Counted from the first letter of the stretch, positions 33,462 through 45,217 are shown. The stretch is 64,000 bases of DNA from Anaeramoeba flamelloides (GCA_027625915.1 JANTQA010000070.1:11847001-11911000), one strand, 5' to 3'. The notes: generated by a model from the letters alone, not told the origin. Program-made: numbers and translations.

Positions 33462-33563
33462 GTAAAGGGTAATTCATTCGAACTGTAAATTTGTAATTCT
33501 AAACGATTATTTTTTATTTCTTTTGTTACAACTTTTTAAAAATCAAAAAAAAAAAAAAACAAG
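33462..33563 (+). other. Intron of the B-box/ankyrin gene
   Basis: 102-bp intron, donor GTAAAG, A-rich 3' end and acceptor ACAAG. Phase 1 on both sides (G|GC, Gly). Confidence 0.75.
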
Positions 33564-35074
33564 GCAAATCTGGTATAAGATATCTTTGTGTCTGCAAAAG
33601 AGATTCGGAAACATACAAGTATTGTTTCAAACTCGGTGGTCAAATAAATCAAATTATCGGAAATAAACACAAAACTATTTTCCACGATTATTTAAAGAAT
33701 GGCAAAAAGCCAACAATAAAACAACTGAAATTTTTTGAAAAACAGGGCGCAGATCTTGAAAAGAAAAACTCACGCCGTGAGAATTGTTTCCATTTTTATT
33801 TTGGCAATGTGAACCGAACCAAAAACTTGGATCTTTCCGTGATCGAGTATTTATTAACAAAGGGTCTTGATCTTCATCAAAAAAGCAGAAAGTTGCAAAC
33901 ACCCTTCCACCATTACTGTGAGAAACCAAACGCAACCTTAGAGATGATCAAATTCTTCCTTGATCATTCCTTTGATATTAATGAACTTGGCCAGAGGAGT
34001 GAAACAATCTTGTTTCCAATCTGCCGCAACGAAAAACTGAATCTTCAAATCATCCAGTTCCTCTTAGAAAAGGGCATTAATGTCGACCATCAAAGTGGGT
34101 ATCCACACAAAGAGACAGCTCTTCACCTTTTATGTAAAATGGGGCCTAGTTCTGACTGCGATCAGGAAACAAAAAACAAAGCCATTAAATTATTGTTAGA
34201 TAAGAGTAAAAATGTCACAACGCAAAACGCTCGTCAGCAGACAGCATTTTATTTGTATCTTACTTCGATGAATTCCGACCTTAGAATAATTCGAAACTTT
34301 CTTTCAAAGGGTGAAACATTGGCAGATAAATCTGCTGTTGATGATAAAAATGCTTTCCATTGGTTATTTCAATCTACAGAGGAAATTACCAAAGAAAAAA
34401 TTGACCTTTATTTAGAGAATAATGTTGATCTCAACAAACCAGATATTTACTTATTTACACCATTTCATTTCTTGTGTAAAAACCAACACTTCAATTCCTT
34501 TTCTACTTCCAAACTTGAAATATTTCAACACTTGAAAAAAAGAAATTGCAACTTTAGTAAAAAAAATGACAATCTACAAACAGGATTGTTCTTGTTATGC
34601 CGTACAGGGCATAGCCTTGAGCTAATTGAATTCCTCCTAAAGGAATGTAATCAGAGTGCTGTTATTAATCAAAAAGATATAAATGGTAACACATGCTTAA
34701 GCGCACTTTTCATATTCTGCACTCAAAAAATGAATTTTGATTTACTAAAATTATTATTTAAATACGGATCAGATCCAAATTCTGTAAACAAGTTATTGAT
34801 AACACCTTTTCATCTTGTGGTTAATCGTAGAATTACAGCCAAATATGCTGAACTATTTTTGCAAAATGGTGCAGATGTCTCCGTGAAAAATGTTTGTTTT
34901 TTATTAATATTTTTTTTTTCGATTGGCAATTTTTCTTATTTTGATTTTCTGGTTAATTTATTTAATGGTAATCCCCAACCAAGTCAAAGGTGTGAATGTG
35001 GAAGATTGTATAATAATATTTTCTCAGAGTTCAACGAATTGTTTACAAAAATCAAATTGAAGGGATTTGTTTGA
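33564..35074 (+). CDS. B-box-like/ankyrin protein, exon 2 (ankyrin repeats)
   Basis: About 503 codons carrying a long array of ankyrin-type repeats, recognised by the LLxKGxxxxxxxxxxxTPFHxxC rhythm: VIEYLLTKGLDLHQKSRKLQ-TPFHHYC, IIQFLLEKGINVD with TALHLLC, LIEFLLKECNQ with NGNTCLSALF, LLKLLFKYGSDPNSVNKLLI-TPFHLVV and YAELFLQNGADVSVKN. Roughly eight to nine repeats are present. The whole protein is about 592 residues. After the last repeat comes a Phe/Leu-rich segment and a short Cys-containing tail (CECGRL). The hydrophobic piece may be an in-frame retained intron (a GTTTGT donor lies right after VKN). The likely role is a protein-interaction adaptor; partners are unknown. Confidence 0.82.
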
Positions 35075-36798
35075 AAATCATAAATTGAAATTTTCAAATT
35101 TTAAACTTTAAACAATTTACAGAAATCACAGAAATCGAAGAAGTCACAGAAATCACAGAAATCAAAGAAACTTCAGAAACCACAAAAACCACAAAAACCA
35201 CAAAAACTACTTTTTTCGGAAACATATTTCCAAAAAGTAGCAAATTACTTTTGATTAATAACATAAAGATGATTTAGTAATGTTAATTAAGAGAATTTTT
35301 CCTTTTTTAGAAAAAAAAAACAAAGAGCAAACATCATTTTTTGAGTGTTTTTGATTCAGTAAAAATAATGGTTCCATTTTCCTGTAAAAATCATGGATAC
35401 TTTTTAGTCTTTGTGTTTTCTGTGATTTTTTCTAAAAATTTCATTTTTCCATTTCATTTTTTTATTGGAATACACATGCGGAAAAACGAAAAATTTAGTA
35501 AAAAAACTTAAAATATTAATACACTGATTTTGCAAATGTTCAAACACGTTTATAGATTCCCAAGAAAAAAAGAACCATACTGGTATTTGAATTAAAAATG
35601 GTAAAATGTACCTACTTCCTTAAGAATTCATAAGTTTTTTTGAAGTCCAATTGATTTTATTGTTGATTCTTTGATTAAATTTTTTTACATTTTTTCAAGA
35701 TAAGGCAGAGATTAAATATTTAATTTATTTATCGAAATTACTAAATTTTCGAATTTCAATTCGGGTTTATATATAAGAACTAACGTGTTTCTGTTTATTT
35801 TGCATATTTCAGCAATACACGAATTTATTCAAGAATTCAAATAAATTAGAGTTGTTATTTTATTATTATATAAACTCTGTTTCAGTCAAAGGTAAAAACA
35901 TTTTTTTCAGATATCAATTATTTTATATAATTGACCTTTGAAGAACAAATAAGAAATAATCAGAATAATACACCTCAAAAAATTGTTGAGATATGACTGA
36001 AATAAAACTAATAAATCAATGGATTTTCTTAAAAATTGAAAAACTCAAATTCTTAGGGAACCATTGAGAAAAACAAGAATGTTAGTTTTGATCTTCTACT
36101 GGTATTTGAATAATAAATAGGAAACAATTTTTACTTCATTTTCCATACTTTTCTTTTTCAAATCAAGTCCCCAAATGAAGTTTGTTGGGATTTGAGGTTT
36201 CTATTTGAAAAAGGAAATGAAAATCAAGTGAAATATTTTTCACTTTTTATTAATCAAATATCAGGATCAATGATTGAATAAAATTCGAATAAAAATCAAT
36301 ATGATGTATCAACAATCATTTTCACAGTTTCAATAGCATTAGAATAACACGTTTTTACCAAGTGACTATCGATCTTGCAATAAAAAAAATTTTTGCAACT
36401 GAATTGTGTCTCAAAAAAAAATCGAAAATAAAAAACAAAAATGTGTTGAAATGTGCAAAAATGTGAAAAAATGATTTCAATTTCCAAAATTTCCAAAATA
36501 AATATTTTCTTCTAATATCCATGCAAACCCTTTAAACACATGCATTCCACCATTTCAACTGGGCCCCTTTGACTGAAAAATAGTTTATTTCTAATTCATA
36601 TGTTAATTGGCTTAATATAAAAGATAAAAATAGTCTAATTTTCAAAAAAATATTTTCTTCAATTTCCTTCATTTTTTAAAACAAAAAAAAAAAAAACCTT
36701 AAAAGAATAATCTTCAAAGATTTATTAACTTTCAAAAAAAATTTTTTCTGTTTTTTCTTTTTTTCTAATCTTATTTTCTAACCATTCTTATATTAAAG
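35075..36798. other. Spacer with CAGAAATCA-type tandem tract
   Basis: No gene recognised. At 35120-35205 there is an imperfect run of AGAAATCACAG/AGAAACCACAAA units. The rest is AT-rich. Upstream exons of the BTB gene may lie here but none could be identified. Confidence 0.4.
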
Positions 36799-37521
36799 AG
36801 GCACAATCAGGATGTTCTTCAGTCTTATATAGCAAATACAACTAAACAAAATCAAAAAATACTAAGATTATTGAAGATTAATTTCAAATCTATTATTGAA
36901 GATTTTTCAAATTTTTTTACAGAAAATAAATTTGCCGATAGTGGAATAAAAGGAATTAAGTTCCATAAATTATTAGTCAAGTGGAGAACAAAAAAAAAAA
37001 TTAAATTTATTATAAAGATTTTGGATCAATATGAAAAAAATGATATTTTGGATTTTATGAAATGGATTTATACAGGTGATCTTCCCGTAAATTTTAAAAC
37101 AGAAAATATAGAACATACAAATTTGAAAAAAATATTCGAAGAATTTGAAATTGTCTTAGATAATGAACAATATTTTTTTAAAAATTCAATAAAAAGTTTA
37201 TTTTTAGATGAAAAATCAAAAGATTTTTCTTTGATAATTAATGAAACAAATGAAACGATTAAAGTGCATAAACTTATTTTACAATGTAGAAGCAAATTAT
37301 ATCAAAATATGTTTGACTCCATTGAAGATCCAAACATTATTCAAGTTACTGATTATTCAAAAAGATCAAAGGAGTCATTACAAATTTTTATAGAATATTT
37401 ATACACAGGAAAAATCGATTCAAAGAAATTAACCAGAAAAATTAAATCTCAACTTTCAGATGCAGCCAACTATTATCAATTAAATCCTAACTGTTCTTTT
37501 GATTATTATATTGGTAAATAA
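36799..37521 (+). CDS. Tandem BTB-domain protein, C-terminal exon
   Basis: Open frame of 240 codons to TAA. The second half is a BTB/POZ domain: SKDFSLIINETNETIKVHKL, ILQCRSKLYQNMF, then LQIFIEYLYTGKID. The first half is a partial BTB with GIKFHKLLVKWRT and FMKWIYTGDLP. BTB domains dimerise and often link substrates to Cul3 ubiquitin ligases. No in-frame ATG precedes it; the frame is open from 36769 and an AG at 36797-36798 is a good acceptor, so this is taken as the last exon. Similar proteins in amoeboid protists often carry RCC1 repeats N-terminally, which are not visible here. It could therefore be a truncated gene or one with far upstream exons. Confidence 0.7.
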   Translation, partial: RHNQDVLQSYIANTTKQNQKILRLLKINFKSIIEDFSNFFTENKFADSGIKGIKFHKLLVKWRTKKKIKFIIKILDQYEKNDILDFMKWIYTGDLPVNFKTENIEHTNLKKIFEEFEIVLDNEQYFFKNSIKSLFLDEKSKDFSLIINETNETIKVHKLILQCRSKLYQNMFDSIEDPNIIQVTDYSKRSKESLQIFIEYLYTGKIDSKKLTRKIKSQLSDAANYYQLNPNCSFDYYIGK

Positions 37522-39169
37522 TGTCTAATCTAGTTGAAGAATCTATACTCGGCATAGATACACCTGCTGGATTGTGGATGAATATCCAATATCAAATTTT
37601 CATTTTTTTAGTATACAAAGAAGTGGGTATAATTTAGAAAAAAAATTGAGATCAAAACCATCAAAAAAAAAATCTTTTCTCATATTTAATTCTTTATTCA
37701 CATGGCTACAAATCCTATATCCAAGAAATAAAAAATAAACATAAATTAATTTCGATCTCTGTCCATTTTTTTTATCCTCATTTTATTTTGATAAATTTTA
37801 TAAAAAATTTCAAAATATAGTAAATTTTGAGTTCAAAAGTAAAATATTTAATACTTGACATTCTCAATACAATTTTATAAAGGATTTTTTAGATTCCAAT
37901 GGACACACTTGCGATTTACCTTTATTATTAACATAATGAAATTATATACTGTTAGATTGCTTATTCTAATCCCTAAAATTATACATTTTTTTTTTTTTTT
38001 TTTCAATGTTAGATATTATTTACCTATTTTCCCCTTCCAGTTTTGATTCCAAACTATTTTTTGAAATTATATTATAAGAAAATATTCTTCTTATTTTCTT
38101 TTATCAATTTTAAAATATTGATTTATACCCGGGTTGTTTTTTATATCAGAGTATACAAATACCTATATCAAAATGTCTCTTCAAAGAAAATGATACAACC
38201 ATCTCCTCAAAACAATCGAGAAAAAAAATAATAACAATTTGAGAAAAAAGTACGACATCCTTTTTTGTTGGGGATATTACAGGAAATGAAAAGTAAGAGC
38301 AATTAATAAAAGAAAAAAAATAATTGATTGGGGTCAAAATGGAGGATCCAACACAATGAAAATTATCATTAATACTATCTTTTAATATGTTTTTTTCTTT
38401 AACTGATTTATTATTAAAAAAATTTGTTGATACTTTTTTAATAATAAAATATTTACCTGATTTATTATTTAATGATTTAATTATAAGTTACCAAAACAAA
38501 TTCCATAAAGTCAAAAAAGGGGATTTGATTTTATATTTTTAGTCAAACAGAGAGTTGAAAAAATTGAAATTATTTTTATTCAATCACAATATGGAATAAA
38601 AGTGTACATTAATTAATAAAATAGGCTATCTGCTTACAAATTGTGATATTCAATAAAAATTCTCGCCCATTTTCTAAAAATATTGATAACTGTCAAAATA
38701 TGGTGACTAAAATATAATTTTGATTACATAGTTGATGACTTTTAGGTTTAATTTGAATATATTTTATTGAAAAGTAGAATTTATTTTGATCAAAAAATAG
38801 ATTATGTGGAAAAAAGGTTTTTTTATACTAAACCAACAAAAAAGATACTTGGTTCAATCAATTATCAGATCAAAGATTTTTATTTTATTTTTATTCTGAT
38901 TTCGTTGTGAGCACGATCTTTTCATCCAATATATCATGATAAATATTAATCATGAAAATTAAGCATATTATAAACTGTCATCAATAAAAATTCTTCTAAA
39001 AATACAAACCCTTAACAATTTCTTTAAAGAATCTTAACTTTGGATAAAAAATATTCTTTATTCTCTTCAAGATTAAAGAATTGGATAACTTTTTGGTTTT
39101 TACTCCTCCTGTTTCAGGACGTGGATAATTTTTAATTTGGTCATGTAAATGATATAATATTTTTTTACT

Positions 39170-39255
39170 TTAATGTTTTAATTATTTTTCTTCTTCTCTT
39201 TTTTTTATTTAGTAAATTTTCTTTGATTACTCCCTTCTCACAATAAATAAATAAA
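39170..39255 (+). repeat. Short dispersed repeat family E, copy 1
   Basis: About 86 bp containing ATTATTTTTCTTCTTCTCTT and ending AATAAATAAATAAA. It matches 41106-41185 closely, in the same orientation 1.9 kb away. Confidence 0.6.
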
Positions 39256-41105
39256 TTGGATAACTTTTTAAAAGCTCTTTCAATAACCTAGTCGCATTAT
39301 ACCAATTATTCTTTTGATTCTTTGTATATGTGTTTTCTTTTTATTATTCTTTTTATTCTTCTCATATCCTTGTATTGCGCAGAAAACACACCTAGAGTTT
39401 AGATGATTTTTTTTTGATTGATTTCCAATAAGAAGGAAAATTACTCTTTATTCTTTTTGGGTTATTTAACTTATGTAGATAATTCCATTTTATTTTTAAA
39501 TAACATATATTTTATATTTAAGTCCATTGTTGAAATAGATAATTATTAGTATGATTATAAAATTGTTTCAGATTTTATATTTTGTTGGAATAAAAAAATG
39601 AACAGTTAAAAAAATTTTTTTAAAAAACAAATAATCTATTGAGATGATTTAAGTTTTCTGTCTTTCAAAACTTTCAAACATAGGAAGACGATTTAAAACC
39701 CTTACAAACACTTTTTAACATTTTAAAGGTAAAAAGTGTAAAAAAAGAGTTTTTTTTTTTGGAAAATTCAAGAAATTTTTTGATTTGAATTAAAAAAAAT
39801 ATTGTTTCATTTTTTCACTATTTTGTTTTTTATCAAAAAATGTAGAATATCACGATTTCATGAATTTTTGAGATAAAGTTGGATTAACTTCAATTTTATA
39901 ATTTCACTAACAATTTCTTGCAAATTTTGTGAAAATATATGTTATCATGAAATTATCTTATAATAAAGTATTCAGATATTGTTCCCTTTTTTTAATTTAA
40001 AAGTATAGAGTAAAAGCAAAGATTATATTCATTTTTTTGAATCTTTGAAAAGCCCTTTTAGTTTTTTTTTTCTAGAAATTTAAAAAAAGAGGCATTTCCT
40101 AAGGGTTAAAACACTTGAAGACAATCGACAAAAATATTTCAAAATTATTTAATATAAAAATTTTAATTTTAAATTTCAAAAATTATCTTAAATTTAAATC
40201 TATTATTACATTTCTTAAATTCTTCAGTTTTGCCAATGGATTAAATTGATATCCAACTGTCTAGAAAAATAAATATGAATACAACACATTTGGAAAACAG
40301 AAAAAATGTTGAAAATATGATTAATGTAATAAATATTACATAAACATAAATTATTTATTATGATATTCCATAAGATATAAATTTATCAGAATAAAATGAA
40401 AAAAAAAAAATATTAATATTTTTTATGCAGTGATCTAAAAAAAATATATGATTAAGTTTTTCTTAGAAAAAATACACAGTAACTCTCTAAAATAAATAAT
40501 CAAGATTATGGAAAAATTATTCTTGTCAAGAAATGATCATCAAAACTTCTCATTCCTAGAAAACTTATGGTAATCTAAAAAAAAAAAAAATAAAAAAATT
40601 GAAAATAAAAAATACTTAAAATACAACAATATATAAATTTGGGTACGAAGTGTCCAACTCTTAGAGGCCATGTTTATTTTTTTTTTTTTTTTTTAATTTA
40701 AAAGAATTAGGTAAGTTTGATAACCCCCCCACCCCCTTATATTCAAGAAAAAAAAACTCAACTAGATCAGAAGTTCCAATAATTAATTATAGATTTTGGA
40801 AATTTTATTGATTATTGATAATCTTTCTTATGGAGTCGTGTGCTCATAGGAATTCAGAAGAGCATGCTGCCAATTACTATCAAGTGCCTAACAATTTGAG
40901 ACTTCAAAAAATAGAGTTAACTCTTAAATTTTCTTTAATTTCCAAAAATCAAAATAAACTAACTAGGTTTTTTTAAATTTAAGAGAATTTATAAACATTT
41001 TGATTTTTTTCGATCAATTTCAATCCTGAAATAGCTAATGATCCGAAATAATTTTTAATCTGATCACGCTTAAGATACTATTATTTTTTTTATTAGAATA
41101 TTCTG

Positions 41106-41185
41106 AATTATTTTTCTTCTTCTCTTTTTTTTATTTGAATAAATAGTCTTTAATTACTCTTTTCTCTCAATAAATAAATAAAAAA
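41106..41185 (+). repeat. Short dispersed repeat family E, copy 2
   Basis: Partner of 39170-39255. It lies about 350 bp downstream of the phosphatase stop codon (minus-strand gene), probably beyond its 3' end. Confidence 0.6.
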
Positions 41186-41538
41186 TAATTTCTTTAATTA
41201 AATTGTTTATCAATGAAAGAATAACAAATAAAAAATAATAGGATTTATTTTCGGTTGAAAATAAAACCTTTCATAACAAAACAAAAATAAGAAAATAAAA
41301 ATTTTTTGGGTGTTACTTTTTGAAAACAAAAAAATTAACTAGAAAATTTTTAAATTTGAAAAATATTTGTTAATCAAAAATTGTAAAAGAAAAGAAAGTT
41401 TTGATTAAATTCTCTGTTGTTGATTCTGTAATTTTTTCATAAGAACCACAATTGTAATATGAAATTCAATAAAAATAAAAAATAAAAAAAAAAAAAAAAC
41501 AAAAAACAAATAAAATATTAAAACATTGATACAATAAA

Positions 41539-42182
41539 TCACCAAATCTCCTCTGATTCAAACTGATGAAAAGAAATTTCCGAATTTGAATTGAATTTAA
41601 CAACAGCACCAAAATTTTCTTCATCTCCACGATAATTTGCAGCAGAAAATATAGTAAGAATCAAATTTTCGTGCATAAATTCATAACCATCTTCGACTGC
41701 TTCGTGTGATCTCACAATCAGTTCCAAATTATTGTTTTGTAAAAAATCTTTAGTTACATCGACACCAAACATTACAGAACAAGCTCTAGGGTTTGGCACG
41801 AATCCAGTTTCAAACTCCCCAGGGTCGCTCCATAATAGGCAACTCAACAGATCTGTTTCTGATTTCTTGGGATCCTGGACAGGTTGCATTGTTCTATCGA
41901 TCGCCTCGATATCTTTGATTGTAACACCATATTTCCCACACAGACCGCCATGAACAACGAATATTTTGTGATTGATAACTGTTGCTAATGGTAGCCATAT
42001 GAAAATTTCTGTAAATAATGGGAATGCACTTCCTCCTATTTTTTGACTCACCTCTTCATAAAACCCATAAGTCAAATTAAGAAGTAAACTTTCATGATTT
42101 CCTCTATTGATATGAACATATTGTGGAAATAATATTTTCATTAAAAAAACAGTCAAAACCACTTCCAAAGAATGCAATCCCC
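41539..42182 (-). CDS. PP5-like Ser/Thr phosphatase (PPP family), 3' exon
   Basis: Encodes the C-terminal two-thirds of a PPP catalytic domain: the RG of GDxxDRG completed at the splice join, INRGNHES (GNHE motif), HGGLCGKYGVTIKDIEAIDR, LLWSDPGEF, SVMFGVDVTKDFLQNNNLEL, IVRSHEAVEDGYEF and IFSAANY. All expected metal ligands (Asn-His of GNHE, the HGG His, the RSHE His) are present. The DVTK..L..NNL..I.RSHE and FHQF style is closest to PP5. FSAANYRG replaces the usual FSAPNYC, so the microcystin-reactive Cys position is changed, which is more like PPEF-type enzymes. The exon begins after AG at 42183-42184, phase 1. It dephosphorylates Ser/Thr; substrates are unknown. Confidence 0.85.
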
Positions 42183-43054
42183 CTTTTATCAAATTAAAAT
42201 TTTATTAATAGTTTTTTAATATTTGAATAATATGGTAATAAAAAAAATTAGAATTAAAATAAAGAAATTCACAGCTTGTAAAATTATTATTTTTCGTGAA
42301 ATTTTTAGTTTTTTATTAATAAAAATGAGCAAGAATTTAAAGAAAAATCTCGAAATTCTGATGTAAATAAACGACTAGCATATGATATATATATATATAT
42401 AATTAAAAAGAAGTTATTTCCAAAAAAGAAGAGGTAAATTTATGTGTAAAACATCTTTATTAAACTCAATTTCAATATAATTATTTTAATATCCAAAAAA
42501 TTTTATTAATCATTTATTGATTCTTAATAATAATTCAATTTGTTTGTTAATATGTTATTAATAAATTAAATATATTAAATTTTCTGATCTCAATTTTTTC
42601 TGATATTTTTTAGGTACGAAAATTGCTATTTATTATTTTCTTTTTGATCGAAAAAATCGTTTTCATAACTTGTTTAACCTCGACAAATTTTTCAAATAGA
42701 ATTGAAAACATATAACTGTATTTTATTGTTTGAAAAAATCATTTTTAGATCATGGTCATATTGTATATTTTTTTATTAAAATTGTAATATGCATTAGCTT
42801 TCTTCAAAAAAAGTACTTATTTTTTTTTTTTCATTTTTTGAAAATATTTCAATAAACATATTTTGAAATAAATACCATATGTCATTTATTCAATTGGTAT
42901 TATCTATTAAACTTAATTTGGTATTACCAATTTACAAATATAAACGACTTTAAAAGAAAATATTTTTTGATGAAATTTAAAAAAAAGAAAATAATACCCT
43001 GCTTTTTTGGAAATAGCTTTTATAAACTAAAATTCATAATTTTAAATTTACAGT

Positions 43055-43470
43055 AAAGTTAAAAGAATCACAATAACTCAATTTCATCCAATTTGGAAAT
43101 AATTTTGATTTTTGAAATGTAGTTAATCATTTTTTCATCATTTAGTTTTTTTTTTTCATTTATTTTTTTCAGTTACGTAACTTGTTTCGTTTGATCTAAA
43201 TATTTTTTTTCAATGATTAATATTAAGTTAAAGTTGAGTTCTTTTAAATAGAAGAAGTCAAATAAAATTAGTTAGTGTTATCTAACCATTTGGTCAATCA
43301 ATAATTGTTAATAGAATTTAAACAAATTAACTTAATTCATTTTTTTGTTTTGCCCACCTCCAAAATTTTTAACACAGTCTTGATTTACTTAGTATTGATA
43401 ATTATTTATTTTTTGTTTTGTGAGTATTGTAATTTATCAATAATTGTTATCATTTCTTAATATTTAAATC
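43055..43470 (+). repeat. Family A element, copy 3 (subfamily with extended 3' end)
   Basis: Shares with 58265-58725 and, inverted, 55650-56055 the blocks CAGTTACGTAAC/CAATTACGTAATCT, TCAAATAAAATTA, ..ATTTG.TCAATCAAT and a 3' part with GAGTATTGTAATTTATCAA or its equivalent. The ends are diverged. It lies inside the phosphatase intron. Confidence 0.55.
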
Positions 43471-43760
43471 AACAAAAATTCTTTCTTCTCCATTCAAAGC
43501 TGAGTAAAAAAAATTAAAAATGGAAAATTGAGTAAAAACTTTAAAACGGTGATTTGGATTTACCACAATCACCAATTCTCAAAAAAAGTAATTTTCAAAA
43601 ACAAATAATTTACAGATTGATTAGAAAAAAAGAAAGCTCAACATTTCAAGGTAATAAATTTAAATGATAATAAGATATATGATTTTTCTGGTTAAAATGG
43701 AAATTGAGTTTTCTTTTCCACATTTTTTAATATTGAGATAGATTTTGATATTAAACGAAA

Positions 43761-44594
43761 TTCCAAAAATTTGGACACAGTTTAAACGGTTGAAAGAATA
43801 TCAAGACCATACTTTACATTCAATTTGGAAAGAATTTTGATTTTACAAACGATTTCATTTTTTGTCTTTTTTGTTTTGTTTTCATTTTCTTGTTTCCAGT
43901 TACGTAATCTGTTTCGTTAGATCTGAAAATTTTTTTCCAAAGGTTGATAGAAGGTTAGTGTTGAGTTTGTTAAATTGGAAAATCATATACAATTGGTAGA
44001 TGGTATCTTATCATTTGATCGATCAACAATTGTTGGTAACATTTAAATAAATTTACCAATACACTTTTTTACATATCAACAAATCCATTTAAACCAGAAA
44101 ATTTCAGGTCTCTCACAACAACTATTTGAAACCTCTTTATTTTTTCCTCTCTTCATTCTTTTCTTTCTATCATTTTTTACAACTTCTTCATTTTTTACTC
44201 TTTCTTTTCTTTTTTTTTTTTACTCTTTCTTGTTTTAGAAAACTAAATTAAGATTCAAATGCTCCTGTTGACTGTATCTATTAGATACTCTTTGAATTAG
44301 AAGTCTCAAATTTAGTCACTTCAAAATTCTCTCTTTAACAGATTAGATGAGGTTTCATCTAACCCTTCACAAATAAACCAATACATTTTTTGTTCCGCTC
44401 GTTTCATTATTTTGGATACACCTTTTTTTTTTTTCGTTTTATATTTTTTTCTTTTATTTGGATGAAAATGATTACTTATAAAAACATCAATACCCCGAAA
44501 CTTAAATGTGGTTTTATCTTACGTTTGTAAAAATATAATAAATTGAGTTTTATTTTGCCTATTTTTGATTTTGGGTGTGTCCAAATTTTTGGAA
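43761..44594. mobile_element. Family A element, copy 2, perfect 19-bp terminal inverted repeats
   Basis: Begins TTCCAAAAATTTGGACACA (43761-43779) and ends with its exact reverse complement (44576-44594). It is the best-preserved copy in the window and defines the family's ends. Internal order matches copies 1 and 4. It is itself interrupted by about 306 bp at 44071-44376. It has no coding capacity, so it is a non-autonomous terminal-inverted-repeat transposon within the intron of the phosphatase gene. Confidence 0.82.
44071..44376. mobile_element. Insert nested in family A copy 2, flanked by ~15-bp direct repeats
   Basis: Flanked on the left by ACCAATACACTTTTTT (44055-44070) and on the right by ACCAATACATTTTTT (44377-44391), while other family A copies have this site only once. 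The interior is pyrimidine-rich and ends in a perfect TTAGATGA/TCATCTAA hairpin. This could be an insertion with a long target-site duplication (retroposon-like) or a local duplication. Confidence 0.5.
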
Positions 44595-44696
44595 TGGGGT
44601 TTATATCCAATAATAATTTTTAAAAATTAGCTTTCAGTATTAAAAAAAAAAAAAAAAAAAAAAAAACAGAAGAATAACAATAATAAAATTTCATAC

Positions 44697-45008
44697 TATC
44701 AATCAAGTCTCCATTGAACAAATATTGATTATTAGGCCCGGGCATTCCTGTAAATTCAAGAATTTGAAAAAGATCCATGAATTGTCCATGTAAATCGCCA
44801 ACGACTGTGATTTCTTGATCATTTGATAAATCAATATATGTAACATTCTTTGTTTTAAGGATAATTTCATAAAACTTAAATAAAATCATATGAATATATC
44901 TTTTATGAATCATCTTCCCCTCTTGAAAATCAATTAGCATCGATTGAAAAAATTCCATATCAAATCTTTTATTTTTTACCTTCGGTCCTTTGTAATCCTT
45001 TTCAATAA
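44697..45008 (-). CDS. PP5-like Ser/Thr phosphatase, 5' catalytic exon
   Basis: Encodes VIEKDYKGPKVKNKRFDMEF, a helix region, then EITVVGDLHGQFMDLFQILE and YLFNGDLID, ending one base into the Arg codon at the GTATGA donor. GDLHG and GDLIDRG supply the Asp and His metal ligands of the PPP active site. DYKGPK matches the DYSGPK/DYTGPK linker just before the PP5 catalytic domain. I start the exon at the AG at 45009-45010, since upstream reading (to 45108) is an AT-rich Leu/Phe run with no ATG. The N-terminal TPR domain expected for true PP5 was not found, so the start and N-terminus are unresolved. A short candidate exon with ATG at 45215-45217 (MIYSEGKEYLIR) lies just upstream. Confidence 0.75.
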
Positions 45009-45217
45009 CTTTGGAATAGAATTTAAATAATAAAAATATAAATAACAATAAAATAGAATTTAAATAAGTATTTATTTTGATAAAATAATACAGTTTAATA
45101 AAAGTCAATTACAGATACAAAGAAAAAATAATAATACAAATTATCAACAATAAGAGAATTTGAATGATAAATTGAAAAACTCCTGATTAAATACTCTTTT
45201 CCTTCGCTGTAGATCAT

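Larger units (their letters stand above)
37522..41538. other. 4-kb gene-poor region
   Basis: No coding exon recognised on either strand. Short open frames near 37.9-38.3 kb are made of Phe/Ile/Tyr runs and lack support. It contains one copy of short repeat family E (39170-39255), the other being at 41106-41185. Confidence 0.45.
42183..44696 (-). other. Long repeat-filled intron of the phosphatase gene
   Basis: 2,514-bp intron, donor GTATGA and acceptor AAAAG on the minus strand, phase 1 (A|GG giving the conserved Arg of GDLIDRG). It is far longer than the other introns measured here and contains two family A copies (43055-43470 and 43761-44594) plus a TA dinucleotide run near 42386. Confidence 0.8.

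Noticed and set aside
35120-35205. Spaced AGAAATCACAG units considered as a CRISPR-like array
   Set aside because: Units are contiguous and imperfect with no unique spacers; a simple tandem tract in a eukaryotic genome.
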